This document shows positions 51,184 to 62,105 of a stretch of DNA of 64,000 nt, piece by piece (position 1 is the first letter of the stretch; each line of letters opens with the position of its first letter). Made by a program: the position numbers and the translations under genes. Source of the stretch: Bog-159 sp963756605 (GTDB lineage Bacteria; Acidobacteriota; Terriglobia; Bryobacterales; Bryobacteraceae); NCBI GenBank assembly GCA_963756605.1, contig CAVWOT010000009.1, positions 248,001-312,000 on the forward strand. Direction: 5' to 3'. Below the pieces are notes generated by a model. The model was not told the origin of the DNA. It did no database searches and saw only the letters and a list, made by a program, of their open reading frames with translations.

Positions 51184-53037
51184 ATGCGGCGTATCAGCCG
51201 GCAAAGCGCGATCTATTGGGCACTGCTGGCTGCCTCTTTCACTGTTGCGGTTACGGTCGGTTGGTTCAGCCTCGGCGCACAGATCGATAACGATGCGTAC
51301 GACTGGATGTTCCGCCGGTACCAGCCGCCCGCCTGGCAGCCGGAAAGCATTCTGCTGGCGATCGATGAGCCGTCGCTCAATGCGTACGGAGGCATCCCAG
51401 GCATGCGGAAGCCGCTGGCCGAAGCGCTGCGGTTGATCGCGGCTGCAGCACCCAAGGCCGTCGCGGTGGACGTGATTCTGACGGACAAGACCGATCCCGC
51501 CATCGACGCCAAACTGGCCGAGGCCATGGGCGCTACGCGCAACCTGGTGCTGGCGTGTCAACTGTTGCCGGACCGGTCGGGGTGGGAGGATCCGCTGCCG
51601 GTGTTCGCGGCGCATGCGGCAGCGCTCGGGCACGTGCACGTGGAGCAACCCGATCAACTGGACTCGGTCGGGCGTTCGTTGCCGCTCGAGGAGTATACGG
51701 GCCGCGTGCGGCGCTGGGCGCTGTCGCTCGAAGCCTACCGCGTGAGCCGGGGGAGCGCGCCGATTCTAGAATCGCCTGGGGATCTGGAGGTGGGCGGACG
51801 GGTGATTCCGGCGGCGCGCGCCGACGATCGGCTGATGCGCATTCGCTATGCACCGCCTGCGGTGACCATACCGCGCGTCTCGCTGAAGGCGCTGCTTGAC
51901 GATCCGCGGCGGGCCGCCTTTTTTCCGGCAAGGTGGTCTTCGCGGGAGTCACAGCCCAGACCGCTGTGCGCGACTGGCTGTTCACTCCCTACTCGGCCGG
52001 CACGCCGATGGTGGGCGTGGAGATCCATGCCAATGCGTTCGAGACGATCGCGCAGGGCCTGTTTCTGACCTACGCGCCGCCATCGGCGGTGTTGGCGTTC
52101 AGCCTGCTGGTGGTGGCGGCCATCGGCCTGGCTTACAGCCGCTTCACGGGCCGCGCGGCGAACGGTCTGGCCGCGGGTATTTTGGTCGTCGCGCATGTCA
52201 CGCCCTACTGGTTCTTCACGCACCGCATCGATCTTCTCGTTCTGCACACCGGTGTCGGCCGCGTGGCTGTCGCTGATCACCGCCGGCGGCTACCAGTTAC
52301 TGGTCGTGCGCCGCAGCCTGCGCAAGTCCGAAGCCGAACGCGACCGCTACCGCCAGACCATCCACTTCGTCACGCACGAAATGCGCACGCCGCTCACCGC
52401 GATCCAGGGCTCCAGCGAGTTGATGGGCCGCTACGCGCTGCCGGAAGAGAAGCGCAAACAGATCGCCGAGCTGATCAATGCGGAATCCAAGCGCCTGGGC
52501 CGCATGATCGAGATGTTTCTGAGCGTGGAGCGTCTTTCCGCCGGCCAGATGGAGCTGAAGAAGGAAACCTTCTCCGCCGGCGAGCTGATGGCCGGCTGCG
52601 TGGCGCGCGCGCTGCCGCTGGCCGAGCGCAAGCAGATCCGCATCCTGACGGAAGCCACGCCGCTACGACATCCTGCTCACCGGCGACCGCGAGTTGATGG
52701 AGTACGCCTTCTACAATCTGCTGACCAATGCGATCAAGTACTCGCCGCCGCGCACCCAGGTCACGCTGGCCGCGGTGCGCAAGCACGAGCACGCCTACAT
52801 CTCGGTGGAGGATCAGGGCATCGGCATGGACCAGAAAGAGGTCAAGAAAGATCTTCCAGAAGTTCTACCGCACCAGACGCGCGGAGCAATCGGGCGAAGT
52901 AGGCACCGGCATCGGCCTTTCCATCGTGGAGCAGATTGTGATCCAGCATTCCGGTACCATTGAAGTGATGAGCCGACCCGGGACACGGATCGCGGTTCAC
53001 CATGGTTCTGCCCGCGCCGGTTTCGGCGCGCTGTTGA
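51184..53037 (+). pseudogene. CHASE2-domain sensor histidine kinase, about five frameshifts
   Basis: One gene read in several frames. N-terminal TM and CHASE2 sensor domain: DNDAYDWMFRRYQPPAWQPE, LLAIDEPSLNAYGG, PKAVAVDVILTDKTD. Near 51937, 52255, 52668, 52848 and 52980 single-base indels shift the frame, mostly in homopolymers (T6 for T7; GAAAGATC for GAAGATC). In between are FAGVTAQTAVRDWLFTPYSA, three membrane helices, H-box HFVTHEMRTPLTAIQGSSEL, N-box NLLTNAIKYSPP, G1 DQGIGMD and G2 GTGIGLSIVEQI. It would sense periplasmic signals and phosphorylate the regulator 13 bases downstream. Intact protein would be about 617 residues. Confidence 0.85.
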
Positions 53038-53050
53038 CGAAAGAAAGCTG

Positions 53051-54373
<1,323 letters not shown>

Positions 54374-54579
54374 CGGCCGGTCCGGACGCACTCTTAAACC
54401 TTTTCCGCATTGTGTTTACATCCTCCTTTTGGCCATCCTTCTCGCCATCGGCGCCATCGGATCTTTCGCGGCACAAACACTCTCGTTCGCCGCGCCGTTC
54501 CACGCGCGAGCAGGCCCACGTGCAGGTGTTCGGTCGCGCGAAAAGTAAGTGGCTTTGGACTAAAGCCCGCCCCCCAGGA

Positions 54580-55734
54580 CTACTTGGGCCGCGGCACGAG
54601 GCGCACCGAAATCCGGGGTGGCGAGACGCGCTCCATCACGATGCCCGGCGGCAGGTTGAAATCCGCCGCGCCCACAGACAGGCTCAGCGGTCCCGCACTC
54701 GCGCCGCGCAGATTGAAGCTGGCCACCAGGCGCGTCAGGCTGACCGAATCCATCAGCCACGCGCTGCCGCGCACCTCCACCTCCAGGCGATCGAAGGAAG
54801 GCTGCGCGATGTCCATGCCCGTCGGCACGCTCACAAACTGTACCGGTACGCTGACCGTGCGGACGGTAGTGCCAGTCGACAGAAACGAGGTGCTCCAGAT
54901 GGCCGCGGCGAGTCCCGTAGCCGCCAGCTTGACGGGCAGATTCGAAAACAGCCGTTGCCGCAAATCGCTGCCCACGGTGCCGGCGGGCCGCGCGCTCAGT
55001 TTCTCCAACGTCTCGGCCAGCTTGCCTGCTTCGTCGAAGCGCGTCAGTTGGCGCGATTCCATCAACGTCACTTCGCCGCGCTCTTCGGAAACCACCACCA
55101 CCAGCGCGTCGCACCGCTCGGAGAGTCCCATGGCCGCGCGATGGCGTGTGCCGTAATTGCCGGGCACGCGCTCGCGCTCGGTCAGCGGCAGCACGGCAGC
55201 GGCCCGCACAATGTGGTCGCCGCGTATGATTACCGCGCCGTCATGTACGGGCGAAGTCTTCTGAAAAATGGCTTCCAGCAGTTCGGCGGAAACGGAGGCT
55301 TCGAGCACGATGCCGCCGCTCACCAGTTCCGCTACGGCATTGCGCCGCACCACCACAATCAACGCGCCCACGCTGACCTCCGCCATGTGGAAAGCCGCCC
55401 GGCTGATGGCCTCGTAAGTCTCGGCGAGCCGGGACGGCGCGTGCGGCCGCCAGTTCAGCACGCTATCGAGGCGCATGAAGAAGCGCCGCAGCTCGGCCTG
55501 GAATACCAGCAGCAGACCGACGATTGCCAGGATGGCCGCGCCGTCCAGCACCCAACTGGTGAGCGCCAGGTCGAAATGGCGCGCCAGCAGGGCTCCGGCA
55601 TGCAGCCCCAGCACCACCAGGGCTACGCGCAGGGCCCGCGCCTGTTGCGCCCAGCGCAGCAGGATATAGAGCGCCGCGGTGAGGACCACGAAATCCACGA
55701 CGCTTTGCCATCGCACTAGAATCAGAGGAATCAT
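54580..55734 (-). CDS. cdaA: Diadenylate cyclase CdaA fused to a YbbR-like domain
   Basis: A 384-residue protein. Three N-terminal membrane helices (about 10-90) precede the DAC domain (about 95-235) with the catalytic motifs SPVHDGAVIIRGD (DGA) and GNYGTRHRAAMGLSE (RHR), which condenses two ATP into c-di-AMP. After residue 265 a further membrane helix (KLAATGLAAAIWSTSFLSTG) leads to a YbbR-like beta domain (VPVQFVSVPTGMDIAQPSFD, LEVEVRGSAWLMDS). CdaA and YbbR (CdaR) are normally separate neighbouring genes; CdaR regulates CdaA. Here both are one polypeptide. No glmM gene is seen beside it. Confidence 0.9.
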   Translation of the reverse strand: MIPLILVRWQSVVDFVVLTAALYILLRWAQQARALRVALVVLGLHAGALLARHFDLALTSWVLDGAAILAIVGLLLVFQAELRRFFMRLDSVLNWRPHAPSRLAETYEAISRAAFHMAEVSVGALIVVVRRNAVAELVSGGIVLEASVSAELLEAIFQKTSPVHDGAVIIRGDHIVRAAAVLPLTERERVPGNYGTRHRAAMGLSERCDALVVVVSEERGEVTLMESRQLTRFDEAGKLAETLEKLSARPAGTVGSDLRQRLFSNLPVKLAATGLAAAIWSTSFLSTGTTVRTVSVPVQFVSVPTGMDIAQPSFDRLEVEVRGSAWLMDSVSLTRLVASFNLRGASAGPLSLSVGAADFNLPPGIVMERVSPPRISVRLVPRPK

Positions 55735-56075
55735 TTCCTATTCCAATATCGCCTGAAGCGCGCGCAACTACAATGGAGGTCGTGATTGAGCCCTATCGCT
55801 ATCATTCTGGAAGAAGACAAGACGGCTCCCAAAAAGGCGCGCTGTTCTCACTGAATTTGCTGGGGCGTAAACCGAGCCCGGCGCCAGCTATAACGAAAGT
55901 GAATACGCGGCTTGGCTGGCGGAAGCTCTACCGGCTCAATAACGCGGCAGACTGACGCTAAGTAACGCCGGTGAGGTAACTTTTGAGCGGCTGGCGACGC
56001 CTGAATAATTGACCCTAATTAACACTCGGCCACATTGCGGCGCCACCGAATGAGGCCGATCCCAAAATCAGAAAA
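55735..56075. other. Intergenic stretch between cdaA and the TonB receptor gene
   Basis: I see no supported gene. A GGAGG at 55775 is followed by short frames of 20-60 codons without recognisable similarity. TTGACC at 56008 is a possible -35 for the receptor gene, without a convincing -10. The segment ends with a short A-rich leader before ATG 56076. Confidence 0.4.
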
Positions 56076-58910
56076 ATGAAATTATCTTTATCTCTGCTGG
56101 CGTTACTCGCCCTCTCTTTACCCCTTTTTGCACAGACTGCCACGCTCCGTGGACAAGTCGTGGATGAGACCGGCGCGGTGGTTCCCGGCGCTACGGTCAC
56201 CCTCAATGGACCGCTCGGCAGCAGCAAGATCGCCACCACGGGCAACGATGGATCGTATGCTCTCAACGGTCTGACCACGGGAAGCTACACGGTACGAGTG
56301 TCCGCGCCCGACCTCACACAGCCCGAGCCGGTGAAAATCGTGCTGCATCCCGGCGCACAGTCCCTCGACCTTAAGATGAAAGTAGCGTCCGTGACGCAGC
56401 AAGTGACCGTGCAGGACACTGCCGGCCCAAGCGTCTCGACCGACCCATCCAGTAATTCGAATGCGATGGTTCTGAGCGGCGACGATCTGCAGGCGCTCTC
56501 CGACGATCCCGACGACCTGCAGTCCGACTTGCAAGCGCTGGCGGGCCCCTCGGCCGGCCCGGACGGCGGCGAGATCTTCGTCGACGGATTCAGCGGCGGG
56601 CAGCTTCCCTCCAAGGATTCCATCCGGGAAGTCCGCATCAACCAGAATCCGTTCTCGCCGGAATACGATAAGCTGGGCTACGGCCGCATCGAGATCCTCA
56701 CCAAGCCCGGCACGGATAGATTGCATGGGCAGGCTTTCCTCAACCTGGGCGACGACATCTTTAATTCGCGGAATCCCTATGCACAGCAGAAAGCGCCTTT
56801 TCATCTGCAGGAATACGGCGCATCGGTCGGTGGACCGTTGAGCAAGCACGCTTCCTTTTTCCTGGATACGGAGCGGCGCGCGATCGATAACGGGCAGGTG
56901 ATCGATGCCGTGACTCTCAATCCGGAAACTTACGCGATCAATCCTTATACGGGCACGCTGTTGTCGCCGCAGCGCCGGGAGCGGATCAGCCCCCGCCTGG
57001 ATGACCAGATCAGCCAGAACAACACCTTGATAGTCCGCTATGGCTTTACGCGGAATGATGTGCAGGACCAGGGCATCGGCGGATTCAATCTGGCCTCGCG
57101 CGGCTACAATTCGCTGGAGCAGGATCACACGGTCCAGATCACGGACACTGCCGTATTAGGTCCCACCACCGTAAATGAGACGCGCTTCCAGTTTTATCAT
57201 GTGGACACCGATCAGATTTCCAATAGTCTCGCGCCAGCCATTCTGGTGATGGGTTCGTTTGATACGGGTGGGGCGCAAACCGGGCGCACTGTCGATGGCG
57301 AGAACTACTACGAGCTGCAGAACTACACATCGATCGTCAAAGGGGCACACACCTGGAAATTCGGCATGCGCACGCGCGGCCAGACCATAGACAACACGTC
57401 CCCAACGAATTTTGGCGGCACGTTCACCTTTGCGGGCGGCTCGGCGCCGGAACTGGACGCGGACAATCAGGAGATCCTGGATAGCTCAGGTCAGCCCGTG
57501 ATAACGCAAATCACCTCGATCCAGCAATACCAGCGGGCGCTATTGGGCCTGCCGGGCGGCGGCGCGACGCAATTCAGCATCGCCGCTGGGAATCCTTTTC
57601 TGGCGCTCAACCAGGAGGATGTAGGCGCTTATGTGGGGGACGACTGGCGCGTGCGTCCCAACTTCACGCTCAGCCTGGGGCTGCGCTACGAGATGCAGAC
57701 GAACATAAATGATACGCACGATTTTGCGCCGCGGATTGGCTTCGCCTGGGCGCCCGGATCGAAACAGATGAGCCTGCATCCGAAGTTCGTATTGCGCGGC
57801 GGATTTGGTATTTTCTATTCCCGCTTCAATATCTCAAACATCGAGACCGCCGAACGATACAACGGTACCGTACAGCAGGAGTATATTGTCGATAATCCCA
57901 CGTTCTTTCCGACGATTCCGACTATCCCGCAACTGCTGGCCATGCCCGGCATTCAATCCACGCAGACGATTCAGGAACTGAGTTCCACATTGCGCGCGCC
58001 ATATATCATGCAATCCGCTCTTACCGTCGAGCGCCAGGTGGCGAGTAACACGACGATTACCGCGACTTACATGAATTCGCATGGACTGCACATACTGCGC
58101 TCCGAGGAATTCAACGCGCCGGGGCCTGTGTATCTGATGGAGTCTTCGGGCTTGTTTAATCAGAACCAGCTGATTACCAACGTAAACTCCAAACTGAATG
58201 GCAATGTGTCGCTGTTCGGCTATTACACGCTAAGCAGGGCCATGAGTAACACGGATGGACTGGGTACGTTCCCGGCGGTCCCGGGCTCGATGGTAGGCGA
58301 GTATAGTCCCGCGGCCTGGGATATCCGGCATCGCGCATTTATCGGAGGATCGCTGAACACCAAATGGAACATCCGCCTGAGTCCGTTCATCACGGTGCAA
58401 TCCGGTGCGCCGTATAACATCACAGTAGGAGAGGATCTCTACGGCGATACGCTGTTCAACGGCCGTCCGGGTGTTCCCACGGATCTGAACAAGGCGGGCC
58501 TGATCGACACGCCCTACGGCTGGCTCGACCCAAATCCATCGCCCGGCGAGCAGCTTCTTCCCCGCAACTATGGACGGGGTCCGGGCCAGATTTCGGTGAA
58601 CGCGCGGCTGGGCAAGACGTGGGGTTTCGGGCCCGAACGCGAAGGCGCCAGCGGAGTGAGTCCGGTAGGCGCCGGTCACAACACCGGGTTCCACAGCGTC
58701 TTCTCGGATCTGTCGACCAGCAGGCGCTATAACCTGACACTCTCGATTTCCGGGCGCAATCTGCTGAATCATGTGAACGAGGGACCGATCATCGGACAGA
58801 TCACTTCGCCGCTGTTTGGCGAGGCTAATTCGGTGGCGGGCGGATACGGCGCTTTCGCGGAGACGGCCAATAACCGGCGGCTGGAGCTACAGACACGGTT
58901 CACGTTTTAG
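56076..58910 (+). CDS. TonB-dependent receptor with N-terminal carboxypeptidase-like domain
   Basis: A 944-residue outer-membrane protein of the acidobacterial Oar-like group. Signal peptide MKLSLSLLALLALSLPLFAQ is followed by a carboxypeptidase regulatory-like (CarboxypepD_reg) domain (about 22-105: LRGQVVDETGAVVPGATVTL) and a plug domain (GGEIFVDGFSGGQLPSKDSI, RINQNPFSPEYDKLGYGRIE). A barrel follows with the typical RLHGQAFLNLGDDIFNSRNP and GDDWRVRPNFTLSLGLRYEM, ending in RRLELQTRFTF (C-terminal aromatic for barrel assembly). It takes up a large ligand, perhaps glycans or peptides. Monocistronic; followed by a 245-bp palindrome array. Confidence 0.93.
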   Translation: MKLSLSLLALLALSLPLFAQTATLRGQVVDETGAVVPGATVTLNGPLGSSKIATTGNDGSYALNGLTTGSYTVRVSAPDLTQPEPVKIVLHPGAQSLDLKMKVASVTQQVTVQDTAGPSVSTDPSSNSNAMVLSGDDLQALSDDPDDLQSDLQALAGPSAGPDGGEIFVDGFSGGQLPSKDSIREVRINQNPFSPEYDKLGYGRIEILTKPGTDRLHGQAFLNLGDDIFNSRNPYAQQKAPFHLQEYGASVGGPLSKHASFFLDTERRAIDNGQVIDAVTLNPETYAINPYTGTLLSPQRRERISPRLDDQISQNNTLIVRYGFTRNDVQDQGIGGFNLASRGYNSLEQDHTVQITDTAVLGPTTVNETRFQFYHVDTDQISNSLAPAILVMGSFDTGGAQTGRTVDGENYYELQNYTSIVKGAHTWKFGMRTRGQTIDNTSPTNFGGTFTFAGGSAPELDADNQEILDSSGQPVITQITSIQQYQRALLGLPGGGATQFSIAAGNPFLALNQEDVGAYVGDDWRVRPNFTLSLGLRYEMQTNINDTHDFAPRIGFAWAPGSKQMSLHPKFVLRGGFGIFYSRFNISNIETAERYNGTVQQEYIVDNPTFFPTIPTIPQLLAMPGIQSTQTIQELSSTLRAPYIMQSALTVERQVASNTTITATYMNSHGLHILRSEEFNAPGPVYLMESSGLFNQNQLITNVNSKLNGNVSLFGYYTLSRAMSNTDGLGTFPAVPGSMVGEYSPAAWDIRHRAFIGGSLNTKWNIRLSPFITVQSGAPYNITVGEDLYGDTLFNGRPGVPTDLNKAGLIDTPYGWLDPNPSPGEQLLPRNYGRGPGQISVNARLGKTWGFGPEREGASGVSPVGAGHNTGFHSVFSDLSTSRRYNLTLSISGRNLLNHVNEGPIIGQITSPLFGEANSVAGGYGAFAETANNRRLELQTRFTF

Positions 58911-58912
58911 GC

Positions 58913-59157
58913 TGTGGCGCACGCTTTAGCGTGCTGCGGCGAACTTCAGTTCGCCGCACTGTCGGCGGAGGAACCTAAGTATAAGAGGCGGGACTGAAGT
59001 CCCGCCCCCGGCACGCTCTCCAGTAACCCGCTCTGGAAGTCATTGAAAAGGCGGGACTGAAGTCCCGCTGCAGGCTGAAGCCCGCGCCACGTCCCAGCGC
59101 ACGGTTTCCGAGACTGCTGACGGCCCGCAGGGCCGCTGGTGCTGAAGCGTGCGCCAC
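58913..59157. repeat. Long composite REP-like palindrome array
   Basis: Bounded by GTGGCGCACGCTTTAGC at the left and GCTGAAGCGTGCGCCAC at the right, an almost perfect outer inverted repeat. Inside are GCGGCGAACTTCAGTTCGCC, two copies of GGCGGGACTGAAGTCCCGC (near 58985 and 59051) and a GCAGGCTGAAGCCCGCGCC variant. The modules equal those at 35422-35510. It fills the gap between two convergent genes, where strong hairpins could stop transcription from both sides. Confidence 0.9.
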
Positions 59158-59160
59158 GAG

Positions 59161-61614
59161 TCAGTCGCAGCGTAGAGCGGCCATCGGATCCACCCTGGCG
59201 GCGCGGCGCGCGGGGATGTAACAGGCGCCTAGGCTAACCGCCGCCAGCAGCAAGGGCACGCAGGCGAACGTCAGAGGATCCGTGGCCGCGACTCCGTAGA
59301 GCAAGCTCGAAAGCGCCCGCGTAACGGCCAGCGCGCCGCCCAGCCCCAACACTATGCCGATGGCGGTCAACCGGATGCCCCGCCCGATGACCTGGCGCAG
59401 CACATCGCCGCGCTGCGCGCCCAACGCCACACGCACTCCGATCTCGCGCGTCCGCCGGCTGACCGAATAGGATGCCACCCCGTAGATGCCCGCCGCGGCC
59501 AGCACCAGCGCCAGTGCGCCGAACACCGCCAGCATCACCGCGGCGAAACGGCGCGGGGCGACGGAGTTGTCCAACAATTCCTGCATCGCATTCACCACGT
59601 AGACCGGCTGCTCCTTATCCACAGCGGCTACGGCCTGCCGCAAGCGCTCGCTGATTTCGGCTACAGGCAATGTGGTTCGCACGGCCAGAAACTGGGGTGG
59701 CTCGAAGGCCTGTTCCATGGGCAGGTAAACGGCCGGTTGCGCGGGCAGATCGAGCGATTGGTCGTGTGTGGTTTTGACGATACCCACCACCTGCCGCCAG
59801 ATTTCCTGGCCATGATCCTGATTTACGCTGATGCGTTTCCCGAGCGCGCTTTCATGCGGCCAGAAGCGGTGCGCGGCGAGATCGTTGATCACCGCCGGAT
59901 GCAAGCCGCTGGAGGCGTCCGCGGGCGTGAGTTCGCGGCCCGCCAGGAGCGCGATTCCCATCGTCGGCAGGTATTCCGGACTGGCTGCAAACACTTCCGC
60001 CGACGGCCGGCCGGTTCCCATACTGGTCGAACGATGGCCTTCCACCGTTACATAGGCACCGGTGATGTTACCCGACAGCGGCACACCGTTGGCCGCTCCG
60101 GCCGATTCCACACCGGGCAGGTTCCGCAGGCCGTCGAGCAGTTTGCGATAAAAGACGATGTGAGAAGAAAGGACGTCAGGGTAGCGCGATTGCGGCAAAA
60201 TTACGATCGCGGTGACGACGCGATCGGGCCGGAATCCGGGGTCTTCCCGAATCAGTCGGACAAAGCTCTTCACCAGCAAACCGGCGCCGATGGTCAGCAG
60301 CACGGACACAGCTACCTCGCCCACAATTAGCAGGTCGCGGGCGCGGCTGCGGCCAGGCGCCGCAGTGCCGCGCGCGCCGCCTTCGGCCAGAGCTTCCTGC
60401 GGATCGGTTCCCGCCGCGAGCCACGCGGGGAACACGCCTAACAACAGCCCGGCCAGTAACGACAGCCCCACCGTGAACGCGAGCACCATGCCATCCATCC
60501 GTGTTTCGGCCAGCCGCGGAATATTCTGCGGCGCCAAATGGATCAGGAAGCGCAGGCTGGATCGGGCGAGCAGGAGCCCCACGCCGCCGCCCACCGCCGC
60601 CAGCAGCAGGCTCTCGGTGATCCATTGCCACAGCAGGCGGCGGCGATCGGCGCCCAACGCCAGCCGAATGCCGGTCTCGCGCCGGCGGTCGATGGCGCGC
60701 GCCAGCAGCAGATTCGCAATATTGGCGCAGGCCAGCAGCGCCAGCAGTCCGACCGCGCCCAACATGACCAGCATGGCGGGGCGGGCGCGACCCATCACGT
60801 AGTGCGCGAAAGGTACCACGCGCACTCCGACACCGGTGTTAGTTTGCGGCGATTCCCGCGCGATGCGCGCGGCGGCGGCATCCAGATCCGCTTGCGCCTG
60901 CGCGGGAGACACGCCCGGCTTCAGGCGTCCCACCACCAGGCAGCGCATGCCGTCGCGGCTCTGGCGCAGCGGATCGACGCCGAAGGGAATCCAGTAGGCC
61001 ATCTGGCGGGTGGGCATGTTTACGGCGCTCGGTATACCGAGTGGAAAATTGAAGCCGCGCGGCATCACGCCGACGACCGTGTAATCTTCGGTATTTGCGC
61101 CGATCAAGCGAATCGTGCGACCCACGATAGCCGGGTCGGCGGCGAAATGACGCTGCCACAGATCGTAGCTGAGAACGATCACCTGGTCGCGCCCTGGCTG
61201 ATCCTCCGCGGGCACGAAGTAGCGGCCTTTGAGCGGCGGCACCCCGAGCAGCGGCAACAGGTTCGCCGAAACGCGCGCGCCGTAGAGTGCGTTCGGTTGG
61301 CCCGCCGCAGTCAAATTCAGGAGCGCGCCCCCGTATGCGCCAATGCTTAGAAAGCCGCGGTTCTGCGCGCGCCAGTCGGCCACGTCGCGCATCGCTACCC
61401 AATTCGCGGGCTCGCCGGTTTTGCGGTCGCGGAGCTGGATCTCGACCAGGCGGCCGGGATTCGCAAACGGCATGGGCGGCAGCAGCACGGCACGTACCAC
61501 GCTGAAGATGGCGGTGTTCGCGCCGATTCCGAGCGCCAGCGTGATCACAGCCACCAGCGTGAAGCCGGGGCTCGCGCGCAGCATCCGCAGACCATAACGC
61601 AGATCGCCGAACAT
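59161..61614 (-). CDS. ADOP-type MacB/FtsX-like ABC permease
   Basis: An 817-residue permease from ATG 61614 (MFGDLRYGLRMLRASPGFTL), chosen because conserved family sequence begins there. First helix with ALGIGANTAIFSVVRAVLL, MacB core (GRYFVPAEDQPGRDQVIVLS, VGVMPRGFNFPLGIP), first FtsX cluster (LLALLACANIANLLLARAID RRRETGIR), second periplasmic domain (GRELTPADASSGLHPAVIND) and second FtsX cluster (GIYGVASYSVSRRTREIGVR), ending RVDPMAALRCD. It lacks the N-terminal extension of the tandem set and is closer to the 35554 gene in layout. No ATPase gene is adjacent. The divergent VOC gene starts 34 bases away. Confidence 0.92.
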   Translation of the reverse strand: MFGDLRYGLRMLRASPGFTLVAVITLALGIGANTAIFSVVRAVLLPPMPFANPGRLVEIQLRDRKTGEPANWVAMRDVADWRAQNRGFLSIGAYGGALLNLTAAGQPNALYGARVSANLLPLLGVPPLKGRYFVPAEDQPGRDQVIVLSYDLWQRHFAADPAIVGRTIRLIGANTEDYTVVGVMPRGFNFPLGIPSAVNMPTRQMAYWIPFGVDPLRQSRDGMRCLVVGRLKPGVSPAQAQADLDAAAARIARESPQTNTGVGVRVVPFAHYVMGRARPAMLVMLGAVGLLALLACANIANLLLARAIDRRRETGIRLALGADRRRLLWQWITESLLLAAVGGGVGLLLARSSLRFLIHLAPQNIPRLAETRMDGMVLAFTVGLSLLAGLLLGVFPAWLAAGTDPQEALAEGGARGTAAPGRSRARDLLIVGEVAVSVLLTIGAGLLVKSFVRLIREDPGFRPDRVVTAIVILPQSRYPDVLSSHIVFYRKLLDGLRNLPGVESAGAANGVPLSGNITGAYVTVEGHRSTSMGTGRPSAEVFAASPEYLPTMGIALLAGRELTPADASSGLHPAVINDLAAHRFWPHESALGKRISVNQDHGQEIWRQVVGIVKTTHDQSLDLPAQPAVYLPMEQAFEPPQFLAVRTTLPVAEISERLRQAVAAVDKEQPVYVVNAMQELLDNSVAPRRFAAVMLAVFGALALVLAAAGIYGVASYSVSRRTREIGVRVALGAQRGDVLRQVIGRGIRLTAIGIVLGLGGALAVTRALSSLLYGVAATDPLTFACVPLLLAAVSLGACYIPARRAARVDPMAALRCD

Positions 61615-61648
61615 CAAAATGGCAAGTCTATGGTAGCATCGGAAATCT

Positions 61649-61990
61649 ATGAGCAATCCCGTCGTGCATTTTGAAATCGGCTGCCGCGACAAAGCAGCCA
61701 CCGGACAATTCTATGCGAAGCTGTTTGACTGGAAGATGACGGAAATGGGGCCGGCCACCATGATCGATACGGGCGCCTCCGGCGTTGCCGGGCACATCAC
61801 GTCGCTGGGCCACGAGCCGCACAACTTCACGCATTTCTATGTGATGGTGGACGATTTGCAGGCGACGCTGGATAAGGCCGCGGAACTTGGCGGGAAGACC
61901 CTGGTGCCGCCGGTCGATATCCCTACGGGAGCATTCGCCTGGTTTGCCGATCCGGAAGGAAATACCATCGGTCTCTTCAAGCCGAAATAG
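61649..61990 (+). CDS. VOC-family (glyoxalase/bleomycin-resistance fold) protein
   Basis: A 113-residue single-domain VOC protein with two beta-alpha-beta modules: VVHFEIGCRDKAATGQFYAK LFDWKMTE and FTHFYVMVDDLQATLDKAAE LGGKTLVPPVDIPTGAFAWF ADPEGNTIGLF. The size and the final PEGNTIGLF are typical of small VOC enzymes, which act as dimers. No substrate can be inferred. It shares a 34-base divergent intergenic region with the ADOP permease. Confidence 0.9.
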   Translation: MSNPVVHFEIGCRDKAATGQFYAKLFDWKMTEMGPATMIDTGASGVAGHITSLGHEPHNFTHFYVMVDDLQATLDKAAELGGKTLVPPVDIPTGAFAWFADPEGNTIGLFKPK

Positions 61991-62105
61991 CTTCCCCCAA
62001 AGCAACTCTGCAGCCGGGCGTAACTAAGATCACAGTAGTCCTGCCACCATGTCGCGCGAAGGGAAACGCAGTTGCTGGTTTCTCCTTCACGGAGCGATTG
62101 TTTTC

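Noticed and set aside
54374..54579. Plus-strand hydrophobic frame reading CVYILLLAILLAIGAIGSFA as a possible small membrane protein
   Set aside because: No ATG, GTG or TTG start in frame and no ribosome-binding site; likely chance hydrophobicity in the gap between convergent genes.
55773..55955. A 60-codon frame and a segment resembling a tmRNA tag (NESEYAAWLAEA)
   Set aside because: No tRNA-like ends, no CCA and no pseudoknot pairing could be found; the peptide resemblance is too short to support ssrA.
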